Shown: positions 44,943-53,617, numbered from the stretch's first letter. The stretch is DNA of 64,000 nt from Streptomyces brevispora (GCF_007829885.1 NZ_VIWW01000001.1:4278001-4342000); one strand, 5' to 3'. Made by a program: numbers and translations. Notes: generated by a model not told the origin, from the sequence alone.

Positions 44943-44955
44943 GAAAAACTCGTCG

Positions 44956-44995
44956 AAAAAATAGTTTGCGCCCGCCCCAGTCGTCACCATAGGTT
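44956..44995 (+). promoter_or_regulatory. wblC promoter with AT-rich WhiB7-type box
   Basis: AAAAAATA (44956-44963) lies next to a -35-like TTGCGC (44966-44971), with TAGGTT (44990-44995) as -10 after 18 bases. An AT-rich stretch beside the -35 is the hallmark of WhiB7/WblC-activated promoters, so wblC probably activates itself here. The transcript would begin near 45002, giving a leader of about 600 bases. Confidence 0.68.
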
Positions 44996-45108
44996 CTTAA
45001 CCACGGGAACAGCGACTTCTCTGAAGCCCTGATCCTGTGCTGTACTTATCCGAATACGTAGGACCGGCTTGGTCGGTCCGCTCTAGACGCCGAGAGGAGG
45101 CGATTGAA

Positions 45109-45444
45109 GTGATCAGCATCATCGAGACCAACAAAATGACCGATCTCTCGGTCGTCTCCGCCTACTCGCTCGGCCTCGCCTGCTCTTCGACGTCTTCGCT
45201 GCGTGGCACCGGTGTGTCCGGCGTTCCCGCCGTCAGCCCGCTGTCCCTGGCAGGCATTTCCGAGCGGGAGCGTAATGAGCGACCGACCCAGGCACCGGCT
45301 GCAGCAGTAGCGAAGGGACAGGCCCAGGCCTATGCCTTTGCGGCCGTCGGTGCGGGAGCGGAAGCCGGAGCCAAGAAGCAGACGACGCATCACCACACGA
45401 TGTGGGCCTTCCGTGGGCCTGAACCCTGGAGTGATCCAGCCTGA
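45109..45444 (+). CDS. Upstream ORF in the wblC leader (111 aa)
   Basis: GTG 45109 follows a very strong AGAGGAGG ribosome site. The 111-residue product (VISIIETNKMTD to PWSDPA) is Ala/Ser/Gly-rich, has no domain and ends 25 bases before a strong terminator. Its place in the long leader of wblC suggests a sensor of translation: stalling under ribosome-targeting antibiotics would favour read-through into wblC. Whether the whole peptide or a shorter internal frame is the sensor cannot be told from sequence. Its stop lies inside a small CCTGATCG/CGATCAGG hairpin (45440-45456). Confidence 0.7.
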   Translation: MISIIETNKMTDLSVVSAYSLGLACSSTSSLRGTGVSGVPAVSPLSLAGISERERNERPTQAPAAAVAKGQAQAYAFAAVGAGAEAGAKKQTTHHHTMWAFRGPEPWSDPA

Positions 45445-45468
45445 TCGACGATCAGGCCGGCGCCTTCA

Positions 45469-45510
45469 GGGCCGCGGAACCCCACTCGGGATCCGCGGCC
45501 CTTTTGTTTT
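45469..45510 (+). terminator. Intrinsic terminator in the wblC leader (attenuator)
   Basis: GGGCCGCGGA (45469-45478) pairs perfectly with TCCGCGGCCC (45492-45501), followed at once by TTTTGTTTT. It is one of the few U-rich terminators in the window, and it lies between the upstream ORF and the wblC start, not after a gene's final stop. Confidence 0.88.
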
Positions 45511-45616
45511 GTCCGAACGGATGAGACAGCACGAAGGAGCCTCGGGACAAGCAATACCTGGTACCAGCCGCCCCCGGCCAACAGGCCGGAAACGACCAGA
45601 CGAGGACACCACCACC

Positions 45617-45985
45617 GTGCAACTCGAAGCGCACGCCCCGTCCGTACCGCCTTCCGAAACGATCCCCCCGCCCGGCCTCACGGAGGACTCCACCTTGACC
45701 CCGCTCACTGCGCTCACCGCGCTCGACGACGCCATCGAGAACCTCGGCGTGCCCGTCCCCTGCCGTTCCTATGACCCGGAGGTCTTCTTCGCCGAGTCGC
45801 CGGCCGATGTCGAGTACGCCAAGTCCCTCTGCCGTACCTGCCCGCTCGTCGAGGCTTGCCTCGCCGGCGCCAAGGAGCGCCGCGAGCCGTGGGGTGTCTG
45901 GGGTGGCGAGCTCTTCATCCAGGGCGTCGTCGTTGCCCGCAAGCGGCCGCGTGGCCGTCCGCGCAAGCACCCGGTCGCGGCGTGA
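45617..45985 (+). CDS. wblC: WblC/WhiB7 family redox-sensitive transcription factor
   Basis: 122 residues from GTG 45617, about ten bases after GAGGA. Four iron-sulfur cysteines (49, 72, 75, 81), the GVWGG turn (93-97) and a C-terminal AT-hook RGRPRK (112-117) identify the WhiB7/WblC subfamily. It binds the housekeeping sigma factor and AT-rich promoter boxes to induce intrinsic resistance to ribosome-targeting antibiotics. Regulation is visible in the sequence: AT-rich promoter, long leader with an upstream ORF, and terminator. Confidence 0.93.
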   Translation: MQLEAHAPSVPPSETIPPPGLTEDSTLTPLTALTALDDAIENLGVPVPCRSYDPEVFFAESPADVEYAKSLCRTCPLVEACLAGAKERREPWGVWGGELFIQGVVVARKRPRGRPRKHPVAA

Positions 45986-46017
45986 TCGCCGACCTGGGAG
46001 TTACGGCTCCCAAACCC

Positions 46018-46341
46018 ATGAAGCGCATCGGAACCATCGACCGTCCCCACACCCACGACCCCCGGAACCAGGAACCAATGCCCATCCCCACGAGGGAGCC
46101 CGTCGGCTCCGCGACACCGGACGTCACCATCATCGGCGCGAACGACTCGCGTCAGAACAGGACCCGCGAGATGCAACTCATCCCAGAAGCCATGGCTCGT
46201 GCTCATATGCACGACCGTCTGCGGGAAGCCGAAGCGCAACGTCAGGCCCTGCGCCTGAGCAACGCGCGGCGGATGCAGCGCAGGGCCGAGCGCGCCTCGA
46301 TGCGTGCCCGGCGCGCGCTGGCCATGGCGGTCATGCACTGA
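46018..46341 (+). CDS. Conserved small hypothetical protein downstream of wblC
   Basis: 107 residues from ATG 46018. A GTG at 45982 overlapping the wblC stop and an ATG at 46171 with a nearby AGGAC are alternatives; coding-like third positions continue upstream of 46171, which favours the longer forms. The N-terminal half is Pro/Thr-rich and probably disordered. The C-terminal half is a strongly basic helix (LREAEAQRQALRLSNARRMQRRAERASMRARRALA, read in parts), likely coiled or nucleic-acid binding. Probably co-transcribed with wblC. No known function. Confidence 0.65.
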   Translation: MKRIGTIDRPHTHDPRNQEPMPIPTREPVGSATPDVTIIGANDSRQNRTREMQLIPEAMARAHMHDRLREAEAQRQALRLSNARRMQRRAERASMRARRALAMAVMH

Positions 46342-46486
46342 GCCGAGCAGGACAGAAGACCGGCAGCACAGAACACAGGCAGGACAGAACGCCGGCGGTA
46401 CTGAACAACAGCAGTGCCGAACGGCAGCAGTACCGCTGCGGGGCAGCCGCTCTCTGACCCGCAGCAAGCAGCACCCACCACCCCTG

Positions 46487-46520
46487 CCTCGGGGCCGGTC
46501 CACTCGGACCGGCCCCGAGG
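46487..46520. terminator. Perfect 15-bp hairpin after the wblC unit
   Basis: CCTCGGGGCCGGTCC and its complement flank an ACTC loop. It follows the gene ending at 46341 and precedes the small zinc-ribbon gene. Confidence 0.82.
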
Positions 46521-46604
46521 CCGTGCTGTGGGGCCTGCTGTCCGGTGCCGTGCCGCGCCCCGTCCTGTCGTGCCGGACCGCGCCGGCGGGGTTATCGTCG
46601 CAAG

Positions 46605-46808
46605 GTGGACGAGGAGACTCAGCGCCCCGACGCGGCGGGTACCGAGGGCGTTGTATGTGCCCTGTGCGAAACCGCAGCCGGGAGCCACGACGCACCGCCG
46701 ACCTGGATCTGCTCCGTGGAGAACGGCAGCCGCCGCTACCTCTGCGACTGCTGCGCCCGCACCCACATCAGGGCCATCGAGAGCCGCCTCGACTCCGCCT
46801 GGTGGTGA
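46605..46808 (+). CDS. Small Cys-rich (putative zinc-ribbon) protein
   Basis: 67 residues from GTG 46605; an upstream in-frame start at 46545 runs through non-coding sequence. Two CxxC pairs (CALC near residue 17, CDCC near 50) separated by a beta-like stretch (TWICSVENGSRRYLC) suggest one or two bound zinc ions. Ends DSAWW. It converges on the AarF gene with nine bases between the ends, so no terminator separates them. Function unknown; an RNA- or protein-binding adaptor is possible. Confidence 0.68.
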   Translation: MDEETQRPDAAGTEGVVCALCETAAGSHDAPPTWICSVENGSRRYLCDCCARTHIRAIESRLDSAWW

Positions 46809-46817
46809 GACCGGCCG

Positions 46818-48410
46818 CTACTTTGCCTCCGCGCCGGCCGTGGCACCTTCCACGGGCTCGTCCGCCGCATCGCGTTCGTCCGCCGCATCGCGTTCGTCCG
46901 TCGCCTCGAGCTCGTCCGTCGCCTTGAGCTCGTCCATGGCCTTGAGCTCGGCCGGAGCGTCTTCGGCCCATTCCTCCTCGTTCCACTCCTCCTCGTCCTG
47001 CGGCAGGAACCCAGGCAGCCAGGACTCGAGTTCCTCGCGCAGCCGGACCGTCGCGCCGAGCTGGCACAGCACGCCTATCGTGCTCAACGTCACCCGGTGT
47101 ATCAGCAGATAGGAGGGCGGCAGATTCAGTTGCTTGCCCAGCTGGTGGGCGGGGGATCGTGGATCCGCTATCCGGGTGGCCTGATTGCGCATCCAGCTCC
47201 GGCTGAAGGTGAACTCCTCCACCAACGCCGGCTCGATGATCGGCCGGAGGTAGTCGAGCACGGCGTCCGGGGCGAGGTCGATCGAGTCCTTGACGAACCC
47301 CTCCTCGCGCAGCCGCTCGTACACCGCCTCCGCGTCGCCCTGGAGCGTCAGCCGCAACGAGTCCCCGATGGTCTGGGGCAGTCCGCCCGGCAGCCGGTCC
47401 ACCGTCCCGAAGTCGAGTACACCGAGCCGCCATTGAGATGCCCCGGTGTTCTCCGCGACGCCGGTCTCCTCGGTGCCGTCGGCAGCGGCGGCCGTGTCGT
47501 CGGGTTCGTCGGTGTCCGTCCCACCGGCCGGTTCCGGGGGCAGCAGCCGGAAATTGCCCGGGTGCGGGTCGGCGTGCAACAGCCCGGTGCGCGCAGGGCC
47601 GGAGAAGAGGAACCGGGCCAGCAGTTGCCCGGCCCGGTCCCGCTGCTCCGCGGTTCCGTCGGCGATCACATCGGCCAGCGGCACACCGTCGATCCACTCC
47701 GTGACCAGTACCTGATCGCACTGGTGGACCACGCCCGGGACGACGACATCGGGATCGTCCGCGAACTCCTCGGCGTGCTCCCGCTGCGACCGCGCCTCCT
47801 GCTCGTAGTCCAGTTCCTCCGCCACCCGGTCGCGCAGCTCCGTGATCAGCGGCTTGATGTCCATGCCGGGAATCAGCGGGCCGAGCAGCCGGGCGAACCG
47901 GCTGAGCTGGGTCAGGTCCGAGAGCAGCGCCTCCCCGGCACCCGGGTACTGCACCTTCACCGCGACGTTCCGCCCGTCGTGCCACACCGCCCGGTGCACC
48001 TGCCCGATCGAGGCAGCGGCTGACGGCTTGTCCTCGAACGTCAGGAACAGCTCCCGCCAGTCCTCACCCAGCCGTTCGGCCAGCACCGCGTGGACCGTGC
48101 TGTTCGGCATCGGAGGGGCGGCCTCCTGGAGTTTGGTGAGGGCCGCGCGGTAGGGGCCGGCGACCTCCTCCGGCAGGGCGGACTCGAAGACGGACAGGGC
48201 CTGTCCCAGCTTCATCGCCCCGCCCTTCAACTCACCCAGGACCTTGAAGAGCTGGTCGGCGGTGCGCTGCTGTACCTCGCGGGCGACCAGCTCCGCGGAC
48301 TTCCCGCCGATGCGCTTGCCCAGCCCCCAGGTGGCGCGGCCCGCGAACCCCAATGGCAGCGCGGCCAGCTTGGCGGTTCGGGTGACCGCCTTCCGGGGAA
48401 GATCAGACAT
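46818..48410 (-). CDS. AarF/UbiB/ABC1 family atypical kinase
   Basis: 530 residues from ATG 48410, preceded by GGAGGGG. Family motifs in order: KxGQ (MKLGQALSVFES, near residue 70), the Ala-rich loop ASIGQVHRA near 135 with VAVKVQYPG just after, HADPHPGNF near 283 and VLDFGTVDR near 335. These are the ATP-binding and catalytic residues of UbiB-type kinases, so it is likely active. The last 70 residues are a strongly acidic tail with repeated ATDE/AADERD units. A role in lipid or quinone homeostasis is typical of the family. Confidence 0.9.
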   Translation of the reverse strand: MSDLPRKAVTRTAKLAALPLGFAGRATWGLGKRIGGKSAELVAREVQQRTADQLFKVLGELKGGAMKLGQALSVFESALPEEVAGPYRAALTKLQEAAPPMPNSTVHAVLAERLGEDWRELFLTFEDKPSAAASIGQVHRAVWHDGRNVAVKVQYPGAGEALLSDLTQLSRFARLLGPLIPGMDIKPLITELRDRVAEELDYEQEARSQREHAEEFADDPDVVVPGVVHQCDQVLVTEWIDGVPLADVIADGTAEQRDRAGQLLARFLFSGPARTGLLHADPHPGNFRLLPPEPAGGTDTDEPDDTAAAADGTEETGVAENTGASQWRLGVLDFGTVDRLPGGLPQTIGDSLRLTLQGDAEAVYERLREEGFVKDSIDLAPDAVLDYLRPIIEPALVEEFTFSRSWMRNQATRIADPRSPAHQLGKQLNLPPSYLLIHRVTLSTIGVLCQLGATVRLREELESWLPGFLPQDEEEWNEEEWAEDAPAELKAMDELKATDELEATDERDAADERDAADEPVEGATAGAEAK

Positions 48411-48451
48411 ATGCCCCTCCAAATCCCAGACTGCCGCGCTGCGTGCGGCGG

Positions 48452-49597
48452 TTACCCGGCCATTGTGTCGTGCGCCGTGCCGGCCCCGGAGGTGCGCACC
48501 CCTTCAGTGTGCCCACCCGCTCCACAGGAACAGTCGAGGTGCGCCGGGATCTGTTCCGACCGCCAGTCCAACAGAGGCAGTGCGGCTTCCCATCGGGCCC
48601 CGGTGCAGGCGGGCAGTTCTCCGTCGAGGAAGGCCAGTGCGTGGGCCGCCGCCAGACCCGCCACCGCGGTCGCCAGGCCCAGGTCACAGGCCTGAACGGC
48701 GGTGCGTCGCCCGGACTGCCACTGAGCCAGCATCCGCGGCCACTGAGGGTCCCGGTCCCGCCGGTTCAGGTCCAGGCATCCCGCGCACGCGGTACCTCCC
48801 GGCAGTACGAGGGGCCCCACGAATCCGGTGGCCTCGATCACCCCGGCGTAGAGGTGGGGTGTGCCCGAGGCGATCCATGGCCCGGCGGTGCCCGGATCGG
48901 GGACGTAGGCGGAGAGGCTGTCGCGAGGGGCGACCACGATCAGGGAAAGGCCGGGCTCGCCGCTCGTGGGCCCGCCCGACGCCTGTGCTGCCCGCGGCGC
49001 CGGACCAGGGGCCGAGCGCCGTACGAGTTGCCTGGCCGAGGTGTCCCGGCGCTCTCCGGTCGCCGAGGGCGGCAGGCCCCCGGGTGAGACGTCGCCCGGC
49101 TCGGCGCATCCGCCGTCCAGGACCTCGACCCGGCCCACCCCGGATCCGGAAAGTACCGCGGCGACGGCCGCGCCGACCCGGCCGGCTCCCCGTACCTGGA
49201 CGCGCATGGAGCGGCGGGCGGCCAGCCGGCGCATCCCTCCGCCGGGCTCGGGATGCACGACGGAGAGTGACGCCAGGTCCGGTCGGTGACGCTCCAGGAC
49301 GTCCGCCCGGTTCCGTAACGCATCGGCTTCCGGTCCGCCGGCCCGCACATCGTCGATGAGGCCCGCGTCCAGCAACCGCACGACGAGCGTGTCCACTTGG
49401 TGGTCGGTGAGATCCAGCGCCCTGGCCTCCTCGCGCAACAGCGGCATCCCGCGTGTTCCGTCGAGCAGCTCCAGGAAACAGCCCGTCGCGATATCCATCG
49501 GGCCGACCTTCACCGCATGTGCGGGCGTCACACCGAATTGGACGGTGCCGCGGCCGCGCCATGCGCGGCGCAGTGCGGGTTTCAACATCGGATGCAC
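48452..49597 (-). CDS. ThiF-like protein, degenerate E1 with N-terminal winged-helix-like region
   Basis: 381 residues from GTG 49597, which follows GGGGGAA; other in-frame starts lie up- and downstream. The N-terminal ~85 residues (VTPAHAVKVGPMD to RLLDAGLIDD) look like a winged helix or RiPP-recognition type domain. A Rossmann part (VRGAGRVGAAVAAVL, VLDGG) follows, but the Arg/Asn-Arg-Gln motif of active E1 enzymes is missing. CAGC near 285 and a C-terminal CSCG make a zinc site. It resembles the E1-like partner of TOMM cyclodehydratases; no precursor or YcaO is nearby. Confidence 0.72.
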   Translation of the reverse strand: MHPMLKPALRRAWRGRGTVQFGVTPAHAVKVGPMDIATGCFLELLDGTRGMPLLREEARALDLTDHQVDTLVVRLLDAGLIDDVRAGGPEADALRNRADVLERHRPDLASLSVVHPEPGGGMRRLAARRSMRVQVRGAGRVGAAVAAVLSGSGVGRVEVLDGGCAEPGDVSPGGLPPSATGERRDTSARQLVRRSAPGPAPRAAQASGGPTSGEPGLSLIVVAPRDSLSAYVPDPGTAGPWIASGTPHLYAGVIEATGFVGPLVLPGGTACAGCLDLNRRDRDPQWPRMLAQWQSGRRTAVQACDLGLATAVAGLAAAHALAFLDGELPACTGARWEAALPLLDWRSEQIPAHLDCSCGAGGHTEGVRTSGAGTAHDTMAG

Positions 49598-49784
49598 GGC
49601 TTCCCCCGGTCTGTGTGGCTGCGTGAGATCCATTGCCAGAATGCAACGGGCCGCGGAAGCGCGTGAAAAGTTGTCCACAGGCAGGGGGTATTAGTCGTTC
49701 AAATGGTGCAAGCCATGGGGTGGATCATGTGTGAACCGTCCAGGAGACGGGACTTCGCACACTGACAGCGGGTAACGTCGTGCC

Positions 49785-50408
49785 GTGCCCGCCGACCCGT
49801 CACCCGGCTTCGCCGGCGAGACCCCCGCGCGCAGCGCCGGAATCCATCAGCGCAGCGCGGCAGACCATCCGCCCCGCGGCTCGGCGACGAGCGCGGTCGA
49901 GGTCCGCAGGAGCTCCCGCCGCAGCAGAACGGTCTCCGCGTACCGGGAGGGTGATCGCACGATCGTGCTGATTCCCGCCAGGATGTCCGAGGCCGAGGAG
50001 CAGCGCTGGGTGGGCGTGATGCTCGACAAGCTGGCCGCCCAGGAGAGCAGACGCATCCTCGGCGACAGCGAACTCGCCGAGCGGGCGGCGCGGTTGTCCG
50101 CGCAGTATCTCGAGGGCCGGGCCAGACCCGTCTCGGTGCGGTGGGTGACCAATCAGAACACCCGGTGGGGGTCCTGCACCCCGGCCGAGGGCAGCATCCG
50201 CCTGTCGCACCGGCTGCAGGGCATGCCGGAGTACGTCGTCGACTATGTGCTCGTCCACGAACTGGCCCATCTCCTGGTGCCCGGACACGGTCCGAGGTTC
50301 TGGCGGCTCCTGGACGCCTACCCCCGGACCGAGCGGGCCCGCGGCTATCTCGAAGGGGTGGTGGCGGCCGACCGGCTGCCGCACCTGCCCGCCGCACGCG
50401 GCGAGTGA
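49785..50408 (+). CDS. YgjP/M48-like zinc metallopeptidase
   Basis: 207 residues from GTG 49785. The motif RWGSC near residue 126, followed by HELAHLLVPGHG near 155 (HExxH plus a later His), is the signature of YgjP/WLM-type peptidases. The first 50 residues are disordered and basic. No signal peptide. Biological substrates of this family are unknown. The gene is divergent from the ThiF-like gene with a 187-base promoter region; the TerD-AIM24 gene follows 107 bases on. Confidence 0.87.
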   Translation: MPADPSPGFAGETPARSAGIHQRSAADHPPRGSATSAVEVRRSSRRSRTVSAYREGDRTIVLIPARMSEAEEQRWVGVMLDKLAAQESRRILGDSELAERAARLSAQYLEGRARPVSVRWVTNQNTRWGSCTPAEGSIRLSHRLQGMPEYVVDYVLVHELAHLLVPGHGPRFWRLLDAYPRTERARGYLEGVVAADRLPHLPAARGE

Positions 50409-50515
50409 CGTTCTGCGATTCTGTACCGGGTCTGTACCGGCTTGGCCCGGGGCCGGATTTTGCGGTTAGCCTGACGCGAAGCATTCAGTTTCCGGATGGG
50501 GGACGGTCGTTACGC

Positions 50516-52150
50516 ATGGCCAGGGAATTCCAACGCGGCCACAAGGCCAAGATCAGCGATCTCACACCGGGAACGGACCTGTACGTAGGTGTGCAGATCG
50601 CCGGCCCGGGACTGACCTTTGACATCAGCTGCTTCGGCCTCGACGCCAATGAGCAGCTCTCCGACGACCGGTATTTCATCTTCTTCAACCAGCCGAAGTC
50701 GCCCGAGGAGTCCATTCAGCTCCTCGGCCCCCAGGCCGGTGACACCGAGTCGTTCCGCGTGACTCTGGACCGCATTCCGGCGAGCATTCACAAACTCTCG
50801 TTCACTGCCACGCTGGACGGCGCCGGGCAGATGGCGCAGGTCGGTCCCGGATACATCCGGATCGTCGCGGGTGGCGAGGAAGTCGTCAGATACGCCTTCA
50901 CCGGCTCGGAGTTCACGACCGAACGTGCGGTGATGCTGGGTGACTTCTACCTCAAGGACGTCTGGCGGTTCGCCGCTGTCGGCCAGGGCTTCGACGGCGG
51001 GCTCGACTCGCTGCTGAAGAACTTCGGAGGCGAGGTCGCCGAGGAGGCCCCCGCCGCCGCACAGCCGCAGTCCGCCGTCCCGTCGTTCGCCCCGCCCGCC
51101 CAGGCGGCACCGGCCCCGTCGTTCGGTGCCCCGGCCGCACCGCAGATCCCGCAGCCCGCACCGTCCTTCGGCGGACCGGCGGCGCCCGCGCCGGTGCCCA
51201 CTCCGCAGCAGCAGCAGATGCATGCCGCGCCCACCATCGTGGCGCCGCTGGCCCCGCTGGGCGGTACCGTGCCGCCCCCGCCGCCGCCCCCGCCCGCTCC
51301 GTACGGACATCCGGGGCAGCCGTCCCAGCAGCCGCAGTTCGGGCAGTTCCCGGGACAGCCGCCGGCACCCTATGGGCAGCCGGCTCCCGCGCCGTACGGT
51401 CAGCCGGCTCCGGCCCCGTACGGTCAGCAGCCTCCCGGCATGCCGCCGGGGATGCCCCAGGGCGTACCGCAAGGGGCGCCGCAGACCGGGGCAGGTCTCC
51501 TGGCCGCGCTCCAGCCGTACAAGGAGACGGCCACCGGTCAGCGCTGGACCGCGCAGAACCATCAGCTCATGCGCGTCGACCTCACCAACGGCGGTGGGGG
51601 AGTGCTGGCCAGACAGGGCAGCATGGTGATGTACCAGGGCAAGGTCGACTTCGGCTACAAGGGCGCAGGTTTCGCGGGCCGGATCGTCGGCAACGCCACC
51701 GGTCAGGAGATGCAGCTGATGCGCTGTACCGGCCGGGGGCAGGTCTTCCTCGCCGAGGACGGCTCCCACCTGCACACCGTCGAGCTCCAGGGCGACGGCA
51801 TCTGCGTCTCCGCGGAGAACGTCCTCGCGTTCGACGAGTCGCTGCAGTACGAGGTCCGCAGGATCGAGGGCCACGGCATCCCCGGTGGCGCCCTGTTCAC
51901 CATGCAGTTCCAGGGCACCGGCACCGTCGTCGTGAAGACCCACGGCGTGCCGGTCGTCCTGCCCGTCACCCCCACCACCTTCGCCGACTGCAACGCCGTC
52001 GTGGCGTGGTCGTCGGCATCCCAGGTGATCGTCTCCAGCCAGGTCCGGCTGCGCCGCAACGCCTATCCCGGACACAGCGGAGAGACCGTGAACCTCCAGT
52101 TCCGGGGCGCGCCCGGCAACTTCATCGTCGTCCAGCCCTACGAGGTCTGA
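50516..52150 (+). CDS. TerD domain-AIM24 domain fusion protein
   Basis: 544 residues from ATG 50516. Residues 1-170 are a TerD domain (GxDLxVGVQIAGPGLTFDISCFGLD, with the acidic calcium-binding residues). About 150 residues of Pro/Ala/Gln-rich linker follow, with PAPYGQ repeats, and the final ~220 residues are an AIM24 beta-helix-like domain (GGGGVLARQGSMVMYQGKVDF). TerD proteins act in stress or phage/tellurite responses; AIM24 is a mitochondrial-biogenesis-like fold of unknown bacterial role. It heads a run of three AIM24 genes. Confidence 0.9.
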   Translation: MAREFQRGHKAKISDLTPGTDLYVGVQIAGPGLTFDISCFGLDANEQLSDDRYFIFFNQPKSPEESIQLLGPQAGDTESFRVTLDRIPASIHKLSFTATLDGAGQMAQVGPGYIRIVAGGEEVVRYAFTGSEFTTERAVMLGDFYLKDVWRFAAVGQGFDGGLDSLLKNFGGEVAEEAPAAAQPQSAVPSFAPPAQAAPAPSFGAPAAPQIPQPAPSFGGPAAPAPVPTPQQQQMHAAPTIVAPLAPLGGTVPPPPPPPPAPYGHPGQPSQQPQFGQFPGQPPAPYGQPAPAPYGQPAPAPYGQQPPGMPPGMPQGVPQGAPQTGAGLLAALQPYKETATGQRWTAQNHQLMRVDLTNGGGGVLARQGSMVMYQGKVDFGYKGAGFAGRIVGNATGQEMQLMRCTGRGQVFLAEDGSHLHTVELQGDGICVSAENVLAFDESLQYEVRRIEGHGIPGGALFTMQFQGTGTVVVKTHGVPVVLPVTPTTFADCNAVVAWSSASQVIVSSQVRLRRNAYPGHSGETVNLQFRGAPGNFIVVQPYEV

Positions 52151-52161
52151 GGGAGCCCGTC

Positions 52162-52842
52162 ATGAATCAGCAACTCGCGGGCTACGCCCCGACCCCCGTC
52201 ACGGCCCGGATGGAGAACCACGGCCATTCGATGCTGAAGGTCGCCATGGCCACCGGCCAGGACCTGTACGCGCGTACCGGCTCGATGGTGGCGTACGAGG
52301 GCTTCATCCAGTACGAACCCAATCCGCCCGCTGTCCGCCAGATCGCCTCGCAGTGGATCACCGGCGAGGGCACGCCCTTGATGAAGTGCGCCGGTGACGG
52401 GCTGCTCTACCTCGCCGACTACGGCGCCGACGTGGTCGTCATCAATCTCAACAACGACTCCCTCTCGGTCAACGGCACCAACGTCCTCGCCTTCGACGGC
52501 CATCTCACCTGGGGTGTCGAGCGGGTCAAGGGGCTGGCCAAATTCGCCGGCCAGGGGCTGTGGAACGTCTGCATCTCCGGCACCGGCTGGGTCGCCATCA
52601 CCTCCCGCGGCACACCGATCGTCGTCGACTGCGGGCGCGGCGAGGACGAGACCTATGTCGACCCCGACGCCCTGGTCGCGTGGTCCCCGAACCTCAAGGT
52701 GAAGGGCAAGCGCAGCTTCAAGGCCGCCTCGCTCATCGGGCGGGGCAGCGGAGAGGCGTTCCAGATGGCCTTCTCCGGCGAGGGGATCGTCGTCGTCCAG
52801 CCGAGCGAGGACAGTACCGACCGCCTCCGGGTCCGGAACTGA
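52162..52842 (+). CDS. AIM24 family protein
   Basis: 226 residues from ATG 52162, 11 bases after the previous stop, with GAGGGAG upstream. Whole length is one AIM24 domain: KVAMATGQDLYARTGSMVAYEGFIQYEP near the start and a repeated beta pattern (GDGLLYLADYGADVVVINLNNDSLSV). Related to the C-terminal half of the preceding protein and to the next. Probably one transcript with both. Function unknown; cytoplasmic or membrane-associated. Confidence 0.92.
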   Translation: MNQQLAGYAPTPVTARMENHGHSMLKVAMATGQDLYARTGSMVAYEGFIQYEPNPPAVRQIASQWITGEGTPLMKCAGDGLLYLADYGADVVVINLNNDSLSVNGTNVLAFDGHLTWGVERVKGLAKFAGQGLWNVCISGTGWVAITSRGTPIVVDCGRGEDETYVDPDALVAWSPNLKVKGKRSFKAASLIGRGSGEAFQMAFSGEGIVVVQPSEDSTDRLRVRN

Positions 52843-52861
52843 CGGGGAGGAGAAACACACC

Positions 52862-53617
52862 ATGCAGAGTCCGCTTTTCAACTACACGGAACAGCAGTCC
52901 CAGGACCGGTACACGGTTCAGAACCCGCAGCTCCTTCGGGTCTCGCTGACCGGCCACGAGGACATCCTCGCCCGCAAGGGGGCCATGGTCGCGTACCAGG
53001 GGCTGATGGAGTTCGACGGCGAGTACCAGTCGCACGGACAGCGCCGGGCCCGCGCGAGCACCGGTGAGGGTCTCGACCTGATGCGCTGCTCCGGGCAGGG
53101 CACCGTCTACCTGGCCAACCTGGCGCAGTACGTCCATGTGGTGGATGTCGACCACGACGGCATGACGGTGGACAGCGCCTATGTCCTGGCGCTCGACTCG
53201 TCGCTCCACACCGAGGTCATCGCGGTGGACAGCCAGTACGGCATTTCGGGCACCGGTAAGTACCAGCTCAACATCTCCGGCAGCGGCAAGGTCGCCCTGA
53301 TGACCTCCGGCCAGCCGCTGATGCTGCAGGTCACACCCGACAAGTACGTCAACGCCGACGCGGACGCCATCGTCGCCTGGTCCAGCTCCCTGCGCGTGCA
53401 GATGCAGGCCCAGACGCACTCATCGGGCGTGATGCGCCGACGCGGCAACACCGGCGAGGGCTGGGAGCTCAGCTTCCTCGGGCAGGGCTTCGCCCTGGTC
53501 CAGCCGAGCGAGGTGCTGCCGCCGCAGAGCGCCCAGATCGGCCAGGGGCTGGCTGCCCAGTTCGGCATGGGCCAGCAGGGATCCCATGCGCAGAACCAGA
53601 ACAACGCCTGGAACTGA
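52862..53617 (+). CDS. AIM24 family protein
   Basis: 251 residues from ATG 52862, preceded by GGGGAGGAGAAAC, a very strong ribosome site. Single AIM24 domain starting near residue 20 (QNPQLLRVSLTGHEDILARKGAMVAYQGLMEF) and a Gln/Asn-rich tail (MGQQGSHAQNQNNAWN). Third AIM24 gene in a row. The spacing from the previous gene is 19 bases. A bidirectional terminator ends the operon. Confidence 0.92.
   Translation: MQSPLFNYTEQQSQDRYTVQNPQLLRVSLTGHEDILARKGAMVAYQGLMEFDGEYQSHGQRRARASTGEGLDLMRCSGQGTVYLANLAQYVHVVDVDHDGMTVDSAYVLALDSSLHTEVIAVDSQYGISGTGKYQLNISGSGKVALMTSGQPLMLQVTPDKYVNADADAIVAWSSSLRVQMQAQTHSSGVMRRRGNTGEGWELSFLGQGFALVQPSEVLPPQSAQIGQGLAAQFGMGQQGSHAQNQNNAWN

Noticed and set aside
48452..50408. 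A RiPP biosynthetic cluster built around the ThiF-like gene
   Set aside because: No precursor-like short ORF with a core peptide, no YcaO, radical SAM or exporter is next to it; only the docking-like protein itself is suggestive.
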